Positions 37,801 through 51,000 of a DNA stretch of 64,000 nucleotides are shown piece after piece. The DNA is from Dillenia suffruticosa. Its lineage: Eukaryota > Streptophyta > Magnoliopsida > Dilleniales > Dilleniaceae. Both the position numbers and the translations under genes were made by a program. Location: contig JAVTVX010000009.1 in the NCBI GenBank assembly GCA_033439265.1, positions 9,637,109 to 9,701,108 on the forward strand, given 5' to 3'. Every line of letters begins with the position of its first letter. Within the stretch, counting starts at the first letter, position 1. The notes beneath the pieces are model-generated. The model did not search any database, was not told the origin of the DNA, and saw nothing but the letters and a program-made list of their open reading frames with translations.

Positions 37801-39264
37801 GTGATAAGTAGTTAATACCGGTGTCGGTAAATATTTTTGAGATAATATGAAAGGAGATAAAAGATAAATAGTCTTTATTCCTATTATTTGGTTTAATTTT
37901 TTATTATTATTGCAAGAAAAAGATAAGTAGTCTAGTGCACACTAATATGACTATGATCGGAGGGTTTTCTTATTATATTTTATGGGTAAAAAACGAAGGA
38001 GCAACTCTAAAATGTAGAGAACGGGAGCCGGGGGGCGGGGGGGAGAGAGAGAGAGAGATCCTTTGGCTAAGTGATATGATCATTTTTTTTTTTTGTATAT
38101 TATCGATCGGTATTTAGAATCATATTTTGACTAATTCGATTAAAATATTGTCGAGTTCATTTAGACAATAGCTCTTTGAATGTAAATTTTTTTATTTTTA
38201 AATTTTGAATCTGTAATTTATTTAAAAATTTTAATATTTTTACTTATTAAACTTACGTTTCGTTCACATAGATAAGTCACGTGATTCTTATGTGTTACAT
38301 TGTCTTAAGGTAGCCTACTGAATTGCGGATCCAAAAGGGCCAGCGAAGAAAACAAAAGTATTCAAATATTCTGGTGATGTAGGAATGGCGAAGGCGTAGA
38401 GTAGAATGTTCAAAAAGAGAGGACAAGGGTTCAGTCGGTGGTTGAAAGGTGCAGGCCCCGAAAAGTCAATTATGCAAACAGAGTGAAATAGTATGTATTG
38501 CCTCACTCAACCCACCTTCCCTCCACCTTATGTTGTACTGCATTGTATCTCAATAATTCAACCCTACTTCACCTCTTCCTCATCTTTATATACCAATTAC
38601 CCTCCACATCTTTCCTATAATCACTCTGCTTACCAATCATCAAAAGATAAAAGGTAAAAAAAGTCAATAAAATATGCCTAATCTAATGTAATGCAAGTTC
38701 ATTTGGCAAATATTATCTCTAGAACTAGATTTTTTGAGTTTTTTTTTGGGGGGGTGCCCGGGGGGGGGGGGGAGGGGTTTGTTTGTTTCTCCACCTAACA
38801 TTAAAAAAGAAAAGGGTACTTGAGTTAGGGGTCTGATATTTATCTTGCCTATCTAAGAGGTAACTCTTTTGTGGAACTTTATCACACCTTCTCCCCCCCC
38901 CTTTCTCTCTCTCATCCTTTTCTCCTGAAATCTCCAAACCATATATCACTTTAAGGGTACAATACAGTTTCTCAATCTATCCTTCTGATCGTGTGTGTGT
39001 GTGATTCTTTTCACTTGGAGGAAGGACTCTGCTGCAAATTCAAATTTATGGTGAAATTGAATTTGGCATCTCTTTCCCAAATGGTCCACATCTCTTTCCC
39101 AAATGGTCCAACTTTGACACCACTGCAGCACAAACTTTAATATTTTTTATATGGTGGAAAAAACTGGTATCAGTCTTGTCTTCTAATTACTTCTCTTTTT
39201 CTCCATCCACACTTCAAATTTTTTCCGAATTAGCTTCCCGCATTGACTTTAATGTTCACCCCCT
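34853..39264. other. Intergenic between AMSH1-like and MAKR-like genes
   Basis: The first few hundred bases are likely the AMSH1 3' UTR. Repeat-like blocks occur near 35390-35560 (TTTTGGCCCCTTGAACTTTT-type, common in plant MITEs). A GA run lies near 38043-38059 and G runs near 38748-38772. A spliced-looking stretch at about 37007-37150 could be an untranslated exon, but nothing proves it. No coding gene is supported. Confidence 0.5.
39067..39110. repeat. Perfect 22-bp tandem duplication upstream of the MAKR-like gene
   Basis: CATCTCTTTCCCAAATGGTC plus CA is repeated twice with no gap and no mismatch. It lies about 270-315 bp before the chosen start codon and so falls in the probable promoter. 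Confidence 0.9.
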
Positions 39265-39381
39265 TTGTCTTCCTCTATACCTTTGAATCTTTTTTCTCTT
39301 TCCTCAAAACCAATCTTGGGTCTATATTATTTTCTTGTTTTTTCCTTTCACAGACACAACAACATTAGAAGTAGCCAAAAG

Positions 39382-40155
39382 ATGGCTATGGAAGTGGAAC
39401 TATGCTCAAAGAGTCCTAGTTTAGGAACTAGTCCAAGAATTTCATTCTCTAAGGATCTTGAATCAAGTGAGAATAAACCGTTTCGATTGGATTCAGTACT
39501 CTTGGATGGTGATTCAGATTTTGAATTCTCTGTATGCGATATCATATTTGAGCAAGAATTTTCATGTTCAGCTGATGAGCTTTTCTCACAGGGAAAAATA
39601 CTTCCAACTTGTCAAGTTGTAGAAAAAATTAATGCATCCAAACAAGGCCTTGATGACAAGCCTCCAAACTCCACTCCTCTTCCTCCTCTTCCTTCAACTA
39701 GAGATCAATGCTTGAAGAAAGAGAGCTTGAAAGAAGTCAGGGTACCTGAGTCCGAAGAGAAGAGTCAACAAGTGAAATCCTTTTGGGGGTTCAAGAGAAG
39801 CAGCAGCATGCATTGTGAAAATGGTTACAAGAGAAGTTTGAGTATATGTGCATTGCCAATTCTATCAAGGAGCAAGTCAACAGGTTCAGTCTCAAGTCCC
39901 AAAAGATCACAAAAACAGCCTTTGATTTCGATGAAATCTTCTACTAGTGCTAATACTAGTAATGGTTGTTTCCATTCCTATGCGTTGTCTCAGAAGTCTG
40001 TTCCTAAGAAGAGTTATGGAGGAAATTATGGTAATGTAGTGAAAGTTAGTCCTGTTTTGAATGTTCAACCTCCATATATTTCTAAAGGCACTGTGAATCT
40101 GTTTGGTTTTGGTTCATTTTTTCGCAATACGAAGGAGAAGAACTCCAAGAAATGA
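39382..40155 (+). CDS. MAKR/BKI1-like membrane-associated kinase regulator family protein
   Basis: A single-exon frame of 257 residues from the start MAMEVELCSKSP. Residues 47-75 read FEFSVCDIIFEQ..SADELFSQGKILP, the conserved N-terminal block of the plant MAKR/BKI1-like group. Serine- and lysine-rich stretches follow (SFWGFKRSSS, SRSKSTGSVSSPKRS), and a conserved C-terminal tail (KVSPVLNVQPPYISKGTVNLFGFGSFF) ends in lysines. Such proteins bind the plasma membrane through basic residues and some inhibit receptor kinases; for this member the role is inferred only. An in-frame ATG at 39265 would add 39 residues, but these are hydrophobic and atypical, and that region looks like a leader. It converges on the minus-strand BRUTUS gene. 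Confidence 0.85.
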   Translation: MAMEVELCSKSPSLGTSPRISFSKDLESSENKPFRLDSVLLDGDSDFEFSVCDIIFEQEFSCSADELFSQGKILPTCQVVEKINASKQGLDDKPPNSTPLPPLPSTRDQCLKKESLKEVRVPESEEKSQQVKSFWGFKRSSSMHCENGYKRSLSICALPILSRSKSTGSVSSPKRSQKQPLISMKSSTSANTSNGCFHSYALSQKSVPKKSYGGNYGNVVKVSPVLNVQPPYISKGTVNLFGFGSFFRNTKEKNSKK

Positions 40156-42095
40156 TTGCACATAGAGGCTTTTGCTTGTTTTGACTAAATGAGTGGATTT
40201 TTAATCAAGTAGACTTGAGTTCATTTTTGTTTCCATTTGTCACTATGGCTTATGTTCAATTTTAACCAAAAAAACAAAATTGCTATTCCTACTTTCAGCT
40301 TGTATTATTACTATTATATATATTAAATATAATACGAGAATTCACTGTTCTGTGTTATGTGTGTGTGTGTGTGTAAAAAAGTATGAGTATTTTACGGAAA
40401 AATACCTTTCATCATGATAGAAATAAACACCAACTTTGTTAGTTCTGGCCTTTTTATCACAAGAATCAATAGAAAGGCATCACATGAGGTGTCAATGAGA
40501 TCAAGGCTATTCTTTTTTTCTTTTTTTTTTTGATATAATATTAACGAGAGTTATAGATTTAGATTTTCAACAAAAGCCAAATGTTTTTTTTTTGTTACAC
40601 AAAAGATTTGAATATGAAATCACCATTATTAGGGAAGGGGGTTGTGATCATTAGGCTGTCCCCTCGGGAACACAAAAGCCAAATGTTTTGCTTTAGTTCA
40701 TAATGCTAGTGAAGATAGATTATGATGATAAATAGTGAGAGAAATTTAGATAATTAAAATAGATAGAATCATTAGCAGGATTAGATTCTATCATAGTTAA
40801 AAGAGAATTATGAAAGTGTCGATATGCAGTATCTTCAAAACATAAGAAAATAGGAATGTCTAATCCTACTCCCAAAAGAGATTTGTCAGCAATTTGAACA
40901 AGTCCTATATGAAGTAATTTATATTTTAAAAGTGTTTCTTCAGAAATTAATTTAATAGTTTTTGATCTTGATTAAGAGTTACACTTTGTTCAATAGTTTT
41001 AATAAAGTTGTTAATGTAATTATGGAATACAATATTCACTATTTTGGTAATACAATATCCATTATATATTAAAAAATATTTTATAATAATCAGAAAAAAT
41101 AGATTGTCCATAAGGTTCTATATACATGCTGAATTTGCAATCCTAATAATAGTATATACAGCGAATATATTGTCATATATTAAATGTAAATGCTCGCAAT
41201 ATTCTATTAATATATAATAAATATTATGTTATCAAAATAGTGAATATTGTGTTATCGTAATCATTCTCAAGTAGGTAAAATAATGACTAACTTGAGTGGT
41301 TGGACACTTTATCTCTTTAATCAGAAATCTCGAATTCGAGATTTGAGAGTGATGAAAAATAATTTGGGAGAGCCAATTCTAAAATTCTAAAAATGAATTC
41401 TATAGTAATTAAATCAGATTAGTTAAATAAAATTCAGATTTTATTGATGAAAAAAAAAATCAACTTGAGTTTGAAAACTAAATCTTGAAAGCGTCGTGGA
41501 GCTAGCGCTTTGACGATGATGCCAGTGGGTTGTTCGAGAACAACGATCTGGATGGTGCTCTTGCTACCACTATTGCTAGCAGATCATCCAGACTACCCTC
41601 CTAGTTTGCATTTGAATATGCAGTCAAGTCAGATCTCATACAGAAATGAAGTTCATGGATAATGGAACCTTTGTTTTAACGAAGAATGTGAAGAACAGTA
41701 GCATAGTGAGTGGTGCAACGTGCAGAGAGATGATCTCTGATTAGGTGAACAGTATAAGCAATATTAGGTCTTTTGATCCTTATGGACATAAGTCGTAAGG
41801 TATGCACAGCATTATGCATTTAAAAAGTTGGAGCAATTTGTGTCAAAAAGATTTCGCAGGTTTTGTTAGGGGCAGTTATGTAGAGTGTGGGAGAGAGAGA
41901 GAGAGAGAGTGGAAAAATTTTGGTGCCAGAGCTTGTTTTGCAATACGCTTTGCAATACGCTTTACAAGGTGCTCCTAATTCCTCACGTTGATCTGATGTA
42001 CCCTTGAAAAAAAGATTAAGGTGGAAAAATGGAACAGGAAAAATTAATTTTCTATACATGTATTTACAGACTGAACATAATAATACAGAGAGCTT
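40156..42095. other. Intergenic between convergent genes
   Basis: It contains the 3' UTR of the MAKR-like gene, a GT run near 40360, a dispersed repeat near 40585-40672, a foldback element at 41018-41262 and a further repeat near 41290-41450. A GA run lies near 41891-41908. The last part before 42096 is the 3' UTR side of BRUTUS. No gene is supported. Confidence 0.55.
41018..41262. repeat. Foldback (long inverted repeat) element
   Basis: The left arm contains ACAATATTCACTATTTTGG and the right arm, reverse-complemented, ACAATATTCACTATTTTGA. Homology spans about 50 bp on each side around a loop of roughly 140 bp. The arms run to TAATTATGG and CGTAATCA edges. This is a small MITE-like hairpin without coding capacity. 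Confidence 0.7.
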
Positions 42096-45000
42096 TCATT
42101 GGTTTGAAGTCAAGCAGTCGGAGAACATTGCTCCAGTTTTGATCACCCGGGTGTTGTATGATCCGCAAAATCCACATTTGTGGTATAACCAATGGAAGCA
42201 CGATGTTCCCTTCTTTTCACAGTCATTGCAAAGTATTTCCTGGAATGGCAACATCAGAGTTAGTTGTGGTCAAGTGGAACAAGAAGGCAGGAACTGGAAC
42301 CTTCCAACTTTCCTTCTTTTGGTGTGTAACATAATATTGCATCAACCAGATAAATTGGACCATTACCACCGGAAGTGAAAAAAAAAAAGAAAAGAAAAGA
42401 AAAACAAAAAAAATCAAGTACCTGACACCGATCCTTGTACTCTTCTGGAAGTTCCTCTGCAGCCAACAAAGCATCAAGCATGCCAAAGTAAACCTGAACA
42501 AGTAGATAAAATTTGAATGAGTAACAGGCGGAAATGTTTAGAACTCAAAATTATGCGATTTGAAAAATAAAGAGCAATGTTCTCTTTTTTTGGGGGGGGG
42601 GGTTCTGAAAAGAGCGGTCCATTTTATTGATACAAGCCATGGCACAACACCAAACATCACACGAGCCACCCCACTGCAGGTTGAAGGTATAGCAGAAGCT
42701 TTTTTTTTGGGGGGGGGGTATCAGGCTCCGTATTTTCTTGTAAATTTCAAAAGCCCCTTAATACTTTACATGCCTCGGGGGATGTTCAAGGGATCGAATT
42801 TCATAAACTGAGATTACGGAAAGTTAGATGTGAGGGGTTATTTTTCTGAATGGAGAAGTGCATGAAGAGATTTACACGCCACCTTCACCATTCACATCTT
42901 CTTAGTCGACTCAATAACGCATTAGTTGGACTGAAACGAGCAAATGTGGGTTTGAAAACAAGGGTCAGTGACATGACAATGACAATGACAATGACAATGA
43001 ATCATGTACAGTTGATTTTCAGAACATTTATATTGTTTAAGAGCATCATCTTTTTGAGCCACACAAGGTACTTGATGTTGATCACTGAAACCAATCATTT
43101 TCAAGGCCTAATTATTGCCATGCAGGCAGATGTAGACCATAAGCCACTATTACAGCATGCACATGGGTAAATAGAGTAGTTTGGTAACAATTTAAATGAA
43201 AAAAAGAAAGTAAATATCAACATTACTTATAGAATTTTGTTAAAGGCATCAAACTATGCAGTAAATAAAAAAAACCAAAAACAAAAAACTACTATAGTGA
43301 ATGCATAAGAAAGAAAGCACTTACGGCCATGTCACCCAGAGATTTGCTACAAATAGGACAGATGTAGTGACTGCACGTGTATGCCTACAAATCAAGAATT
43401 GTTCACTTAAGCTCACATCGCTCACAATAATTTCCCACACTGAAGTATAAAGAAGATACAGGGATACAGAAACAAACAGGAAACAAAAATATAACTTATT
43501 GCAGACCTGAAAGCAAGCCGAATGCATGAAATGGCCACAAGGGAGAGCTCTTACAGTGGCGCTTGATGTGAATAAGAAGTCACAGCAGATTGGGCAGTTT
43601 GTTTCTAATCCTTTCTCCAGGCATTTGTGATTGACTAACTTCATACCCAAACAACAGTTGCACTTCATGCAATGAAAATAATCAACTCCAAGACCCTTTC
43701 CAAGACGGCATAAGTTGCAAAATGGGCAATGATATACAGTCCTGGAATAAAAGCACGCATTTCAAGGAAGTGAATACTGGAAGTCAGAGCTTAAGAAATG
43801 GAAAAACAAGGTAGACTTAAGTGTAGGAGGTCAGACAAGGGAAGCTTTCGTAATTCATATGCAGTATACATATTTTCATATCACAGATTAAACAAGACAT
43901 TTATGCAGTGTTCTTGTTCGTATAATCTTTACAATATCAAGAAATGATCATGTACGTGTTCGTTTAATTTTGATATACATATGAATTTCAAAGTATCTAC
44001 ATAAACATGGACATACAAATGTGTGTTATATGCCGACAAACAGATAAATGCACCCAAAACGTGGCTTGACCTTTTGCTGCTAGATAAAGTGAGTTCTTGC
44101 AAGAGGAATAAAAGCAAAGACTATGAGCTTTCCTGTAAGGCATTACAAAGGCATCCTCATGAAGATACTGAATGCACACCGTCTTTAGAAGTATATTAGG
44201 TAGCAATGAATGTCCATATAAAAAGTAACATCAAGAACAGTTCGTCAGTGGTTCACTTTCAAAAATTTCCTGGTTAGCAATAAAAAGGAATTCAACAATG
44301 AAGTCATCACATGAAACCATAAACAAAATGGAAAAGAAGTGCTATGGAAATGGTTGAGATGTGATATTTTCAAAGGTGTATGAGTGCTGTGTTCAAGGAA
44401 ATGTTAAAAAGAGACTTTGCTCCTTGCCCTGTCTCCATGCAACATGGGATATAACATGAACATCTGTTCTTTTAGAGAGAGTGAACAACGAGATATAACC
44501 CAACATGCAATTTTATGATTAGTTTTCTCTTTCTAAAACTAAAAATATCAATTTTCTCTCTCTAAACACTTTGTTCTTAAATTTTCTCTCTCAAAAATAC
44601 CAAATTTAGTTTTCACTCTCTAAAAATAAGCACAACAATTTTCTCCCTAAAAAATTTAATTTGACTCATTTTCTCATACATTGGTCTTAAATTCTCTCCT
44701 CTCTAAAATACCACATTCATTTTTTCTCTCTCTAAAACTAAATATATTAATTTTCTCTCTTTAAAAGATTGTAATTTTGTCTTTATCAAGCATTGATTTT
44801 AAATTTTCTCAGTCTAAAGAATTTAAATCCAATTTTTCTCTTTACAAAATTCTATTTAATTCATATTTTCTCTCTCTAAACGCATTAATTTATATTTTCT
44901 CTTAATAAGAACACAGATTTAGTTTTTTACTCTGAAATAAAGTATATTAATTTAACTTATTGTTTTATTTTGGAAATGGGTAATATGCTTTTAATAACAC

Positions 45001-48000
45001 TTTAAAAAATGTGTATGCTTTTGCCCTATTTGAGAATACTTCTATCCGCTCCTTAATATACCCGAATTGGATTTTACATATTAAACATGGGGAAACAGGG
45101 TAAAAGGTTACTTAGACCCATTTTAAGACCCATTTTACCCTATAGGAAATGTGTTAGGGAAGTAACTGCAGGAAGCCAGAATGTTAGGGAAGTAACTGTA
45201 GGAGGACAGCTGGACGAAGATGTGGCATCTTCAGTCCAGATGGGTGATGAGGTGGTTGCAGCAAGACATGTGGCCAACCCAAGTGGGCAGAAAGTTTACC
45301 AACGCAGAAGGCAAGGAGCATAAAACTGTAAGAGGGTGTTAGAGGGTAACAAATTGTTAAAGAATCTTGAGTAGTTGGGATGGGAATTAGGCTACAAAAA
45401 GGCAGGAAGGGAGACGGAGAAGTGAGGAATAGTTTCAGAAATGTGTGGGCAGTCTGCTCTTAGAGAGAGACTGATTCTTTTCTTTGCTTTTTACTGTACA
45501 GCTTAATTTTTCAGCAGTAAAAGAAAGACAGTTCTTGATCACACAAGAACTTTGAATTCCTTCAATTTTTCATTCCCTAACAAAAAGATACTCAAGTCCA
45601 ATGAAAAAATCAAATAAGACAATAATTATTATTAAAAATAAAAAAGTTTGCAAGCTAAAACTTATTATACCTTTCATCATCAAAAAATTTGCAGATATTG
45701 CAGTAGTACTTGGCCATTGCAAGCCCATTACATGCAGGTGTAACACAATTTGGTCCAACAGCTTGAATCTCTAGACAGTGCATACACATCATTTCTGATG
45801 TTGTCTTTCTGAAAAACATTGACAACAAGTATCAGAAACAACAGATTGCAACCTGTAATTAAGAGACTCAATTAGGAAAATCACCTGTCCATTGTATGAT
45901 CACTCACATTGTCATGACAGAATCTGCATGTAAACAACTTGCCACAGCAAGCAGCAAGGAGTTTGCAGTTTCTTTTGTAGTGTTCACACCCATAGACTTG
46001 TTTGTCTGGATCTCGAAATGAAGGTGAGCGTCCAGGTACATCTTCATTCAAAGTAACCCCAGCCACTTCTTGAGGTAACTTCTGCTGAGCAGCTATCCAT
46101 CGACTGAAATAAAATGTGCATGAGATCTTTAATAAGAACACCAACTAAAACTCATAATATATCAATTTAACACAAAAATTGAAAAGCACTTCATTTGATG
46201 ATGCAGTAGGTACCAAGAAAGAAAAATGTTTTAATTAAGCTGATAGCAGTTCATCATCAGTGAAATCACCTGGTCATCAGGTTCTGAACAAGATATGCTT
46301 TTCTCCGCGGATCAAGAGATGAATCACGATAAACCTTTCTAATCTCCGACTCAAGCTCATTTTGATTCATCCGGAATATGTCTTTCCAACCAGGCTTGAA
46401 CATCTGATCACTCTGGTCCAGGCTCTCTAACGAATCAGTCCCTACAAGTGAACAATGGGATATAACATAGCAATTTTATGATTATAACCACAAAATTTTT
46501 CATTCAAATATACAAAATGACCTATATGTCTTTATATCTCAATATATTATTGGCATACCGACTCAGACACCAAATCACAACATTTTCTCTTCCCATATTA
46601 TGTCAAGCAACAGTGCAGTTTCCATTTAATGTATCATGCTTCACGATTCCTACATGTATCTAGGGTTATTTACAACTGTTATCAATCCTCTTGTCATGGT
46701 CACTATTCAAAAATTTGGTTAAGAGACTGATTTAGAACATGTTAGTCAACAAAATATGCAAACATAAGGCCTACACTTTACATTATAATACAAACATTGG
46801 AATGGCAGAAATTGACAGATGTATAACTTTCATATACTGGAAAATAGAGAACGGTAAAACCACTAGGAACTGACCCAATACAAAGACTATACCAGCAATG
46901 CTAATGGTGCAATTTGTACACAAAAAGGTTTTTAAGAATACAGTTGTTGCTCCATCGCTTGAGCCATGAAAAGGCACCAAGAGTTGCCCAAATTACCTCA
47001 AATCCTTGGATTCAAAAGAATTCGTGTCAGTCTATCTTACTTTATTAAGCCTTCGATATGTCAGATGAGAACCACCTTGATGCCTCTCTGAGGAAAACCC
47101 AAGAAACATTATATGCTATATTGCATTAGCACATCTTTGACATGGTTCTTGGACACAACAAAATACAACACTTATTAACTAAAACTAGTGCAAAATTTTT
47201 ATAACTTTGTTGCATGATTATGTCAGCTTTGTGGTTGTCTACCGTCCAGTGTCTATATCCATACTTTATGGGTTTTATGAAATCCTTGCATAATAAATAC
47301 CTTTATGAGAACTAGTACCAGCTGATTCATAAACCTGTAATGATGGAGTTCCTTTCCAGCATTCATTCAACCACTCATTAAACATGGTATTCTTTGCTGC
47401 ATGTTTCCATGTATCCATCATTTTATTTTGTTCTTCTTCAGTTAGTGCAGAAGTTACCCAAGGCAACATTGACTGGAGCACCTCAGCGCCTGTGGTTCCG
47501 ATTATACGGCCAACAATCTTGTCTTGCTCCTCCACAGAAAAGTGCCTACCAAACAATGGCCACAGCTCAAGCTCTTCCCTATAGATATGCTGATCAAGAG
47601 TGACTCTAATAGATTTACACATGCCTTGTAGTTTTGTGGCCTGTTTGTGGTACTTCTCACAGTTGTCATTAGGCTCAGTGGGAGATTCCATTTCCATTTT
47701 TGATGGGTCTTCCTTAAAATACACCTTTCTCAAATTTTCATGAAGTTGTGATAGCTCGGAAAGAACACATGAAATATCTTCAAATAGTTTCTCCTCCTGC
47801 TGATGGTCTAGTGTATATGAGTGACTCACGTTATGAAGTGCCTCCTTGGATTCCAGGGCTGGAAAAACTATTTCATCTTCAGCATTGCTATGTGCTCTAT
47901 ATAGACCCCATAAGAGATGAAACCTGCCAATGAATTGCCTAAGGAATGTCTCATTGCATTCATTTAGCTTTCCGGATTCAACATCTAAATATTCCAAATC

Positions 48001-51000
48001 TTTGCTTATGGCCTTATGGAACTTGAATATTGTATCAATTGGGCATGCTGCAGACTCTGTTGTAACAGGACTATTATCTATTTCCCAGTTAAAAAGGCTG
48101 GAATTAAGTGAAGGAGCAGAAGAGCTGAAAGACAATGAACGAAAGGACTTCACTGTCGAAAGAGAACTTAATGCCAGACTACCGGTATTCACTCCTAAGC
48201 ATGGGACACGGCAAGACTGATCACTGAAAGATGGCTTCTGGACATTTGCAACCTCTGAAAGGTTGGCTGCTTGCTTATTCTTGGATGCAAGGCCATCATT
48301 TTGTTTAACAAGCCTTTTGACTTCATCTTCATTGACTAAATTTGGGCTGTCCCCTATAGAATATGCAGGAGCACATATGCAGTATGGCCGAACCAAAGCT
48401 TCTTCAATATCAGTAAGTTTGTTCACTGAACAGCAACCAAACACTCTTGAAGACAAGCACACACCCTGGTTTCGTCCTTTGCAAGCCCAGCCAGAAAAAA
48501 GTGTTACCAAAGCAGTATCAGATGGAGGAGCTGGATGAAAGAAACCATGAATGATTAAAACCAGGATATATACTGCATATAAGTAAATTTAGAGTCATAA
48601 GTTATTGAATGAAATTATGACCTGATAAATGCATATTTTTAAGGAAATATTTAGCTTCTTCTTCACTTAAGGATCCCACCAGCCATGGTAAGACACGCTC
48701 AATCAATTTCAAGGGCATCATGCACAAGCTCTGGTATAACAGTTCCCGCTGTCTTCTGAAACTAAAATGCCTTCTAGCAAGTGGAAGGACCTAAAATACA
48801 AGGCATATTCAGCACAGGGCCTGGAGGGATTAAAGGAAAACATGATAATACAAGTGCAAGTCATGCATGCCAAAATGCACATAGAAAAAACATAAAGCCC
48901 ATAGCTTCTGATACCATCTCAATAAGAAGAGGAAGATATACATGAACTTTAATCTACTAATGACACCACTTTCTATCTCAGTGCCCTAAGACTTCTATAG
49001 ACAGCATAGCTCCACCAAGAATAAGTTCTCAATTTTCATAAAAACAAATGGTCTGGTACTAGAGATCGTCTTCGACATTACTTGATTACAAGTCACAAAA
49101 CATCCTCATGGACATCACTGGGATAAAATGAAAAGCTGACCTGAGATTCTTCATTTTGGAAGTGCCTCTGAATAGTCTCCATTATTTGATCAGCATGTAA
49201 GCATAACTTTTCATTGAACTCTGCAACAGATGTAGAGTTTGCGCCTGCAACTTGAATACTTTGGATCAAAAACCTGAAGTTATTAAGTTGATTTTCTTCC
49301 TCAGCATGCTCCTGAAAGAAAGATATTTCTTCATCCACTGCTGGGAATATGACTTTGTCCTCCGCAATACTGCAGAAAGAATAACAAATTGTGTACGGTT
49401 AGGCATGAAGAAATAAGATATTGATCTAAGCATACCACAGAGAAAGGCATTCAGTAGCTATTTTTGCTGATGTAGATTAAAGAGACTAAGGTAGAATTGA
49501 GAGAGAGAGAGAAATGAGAAACTGTCAGAAGCTTCGGCTCCCGAAGACCATATGGTGTCACCCAAACAAGTCTAATCATTTGACCAATTGGCCAACGACG
49601 AGCATGGTAGGAAGCACAAGATTTGGCATAAGTAAGTGGTAGCACTAGCATGTCCTTGATTGTCAAACAAAGAAAGCTTAATCCAACAAGTTCGGGGACA
49701 GAGAAAACACATTCTTTCCAATAACAAATGTAACTGAAAGATATTGGTACAAGAGAGAAGTAAATGGAAGACTTGAAGTAAACCATTGAAGAATCTGCAG
49801 GAAGCATGAGTTAATAAAATAACCAATATACTAATGCTGGCACTTTGAAACCGAAGCTGTGTCCACTACATAAATCATGGGATATGTGAGACATGCCTGA
49901 CACTTGCCCAATATATGTCAGCGTATCCCAGTGTATAATATCATACACACACACAAGAAAACTTAAATAGTCATTCTAGATACCACTAGGATGCTTTTGT
50001 TCTTTAAGATGTTTATGCCAGTCTCTTGCTTTTTTGAAAATCACAATAGAAATTATACAGATGGCAAGCGTGATATGTTTAAACAAGAGGCGAAGTCAGA
50101 TATTTATTTTAGTGGGAAAGAAGTACAGCATGCATGAGGTAGTGGGCAAGAACATTATAATTTTCTGGGAGTGAACGACATTAAAAGAACACCATGGGAT
50201 ATGTGAGACTTGCCAGACACTTGCCCAATATATGTCAGCGTATCCCAGTGTATAATATCATACACACACAAGAAAACTTAAATAGTCATTCTAGATATCA
50301 CTAGGATGCTTTTGTTCTTTAAGATGTTTATGCCAGTCTCTTGCTTTATCGAAAATCACAATAGAAATTACACAGATGGCAAGCGTTATATGTTTAAACA
50401 AGAGGCGAAGTCAGATATTTATTTTAGTGGGAAAGAAGTACAGCATGCATGAGGTAGTGGGCAAGAACGTTATAATTTTCTGGGAGTAAACAACATTAAA
50501 AGAACTTCAGTGGCATTTTTTATTTGTAGCAGCTTTTGTTTGATTTTTAATGGCACTTCTTAGACTTTTAGTGGCTTCTAAAATGCTGTAAAAGTGTACA
50601 CCATTTTTTTTTCAAAATTTCGGAGAGCACCCCACTATGGCTTCACCATTACTATAAAATATTTATAACAAGAAGTGTTAATTGAATATGAAATTTATAA
50701 TTACAAACATAAATATAGTACCACTTTCATGTCATATCTTAGTCATATTGTGTTATATGTTTTTAAGTTTGCAGTACTCCCATGCCTGGTTAAGTTGTTC
50801 GCGGTATCATATCTTTGTCTGTGTGTCATAATCGTAGAGCAATAGAATAAAGTTTTACGGCTCAAAGTCAACATTGAGATGTTAAAAGACAGCAAGAATC
50901 ATCAATTTTACTGATTAAGCATAAATATGGAGAAATTAATACCTGTGGAAGATGCAGACTTCTGCAATGAATTGCAACCTTTCATTGAATACTGATATAT

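Noticed and set aside
39265-39381. Upstream ATG extending the MAKR-like protein by 39 residues
   Set aside because: The extra residues are hydrophobic and unlike the family start; the ATG at 39382 begins the conserved MAMEVELCSKSP-type N-terminus.
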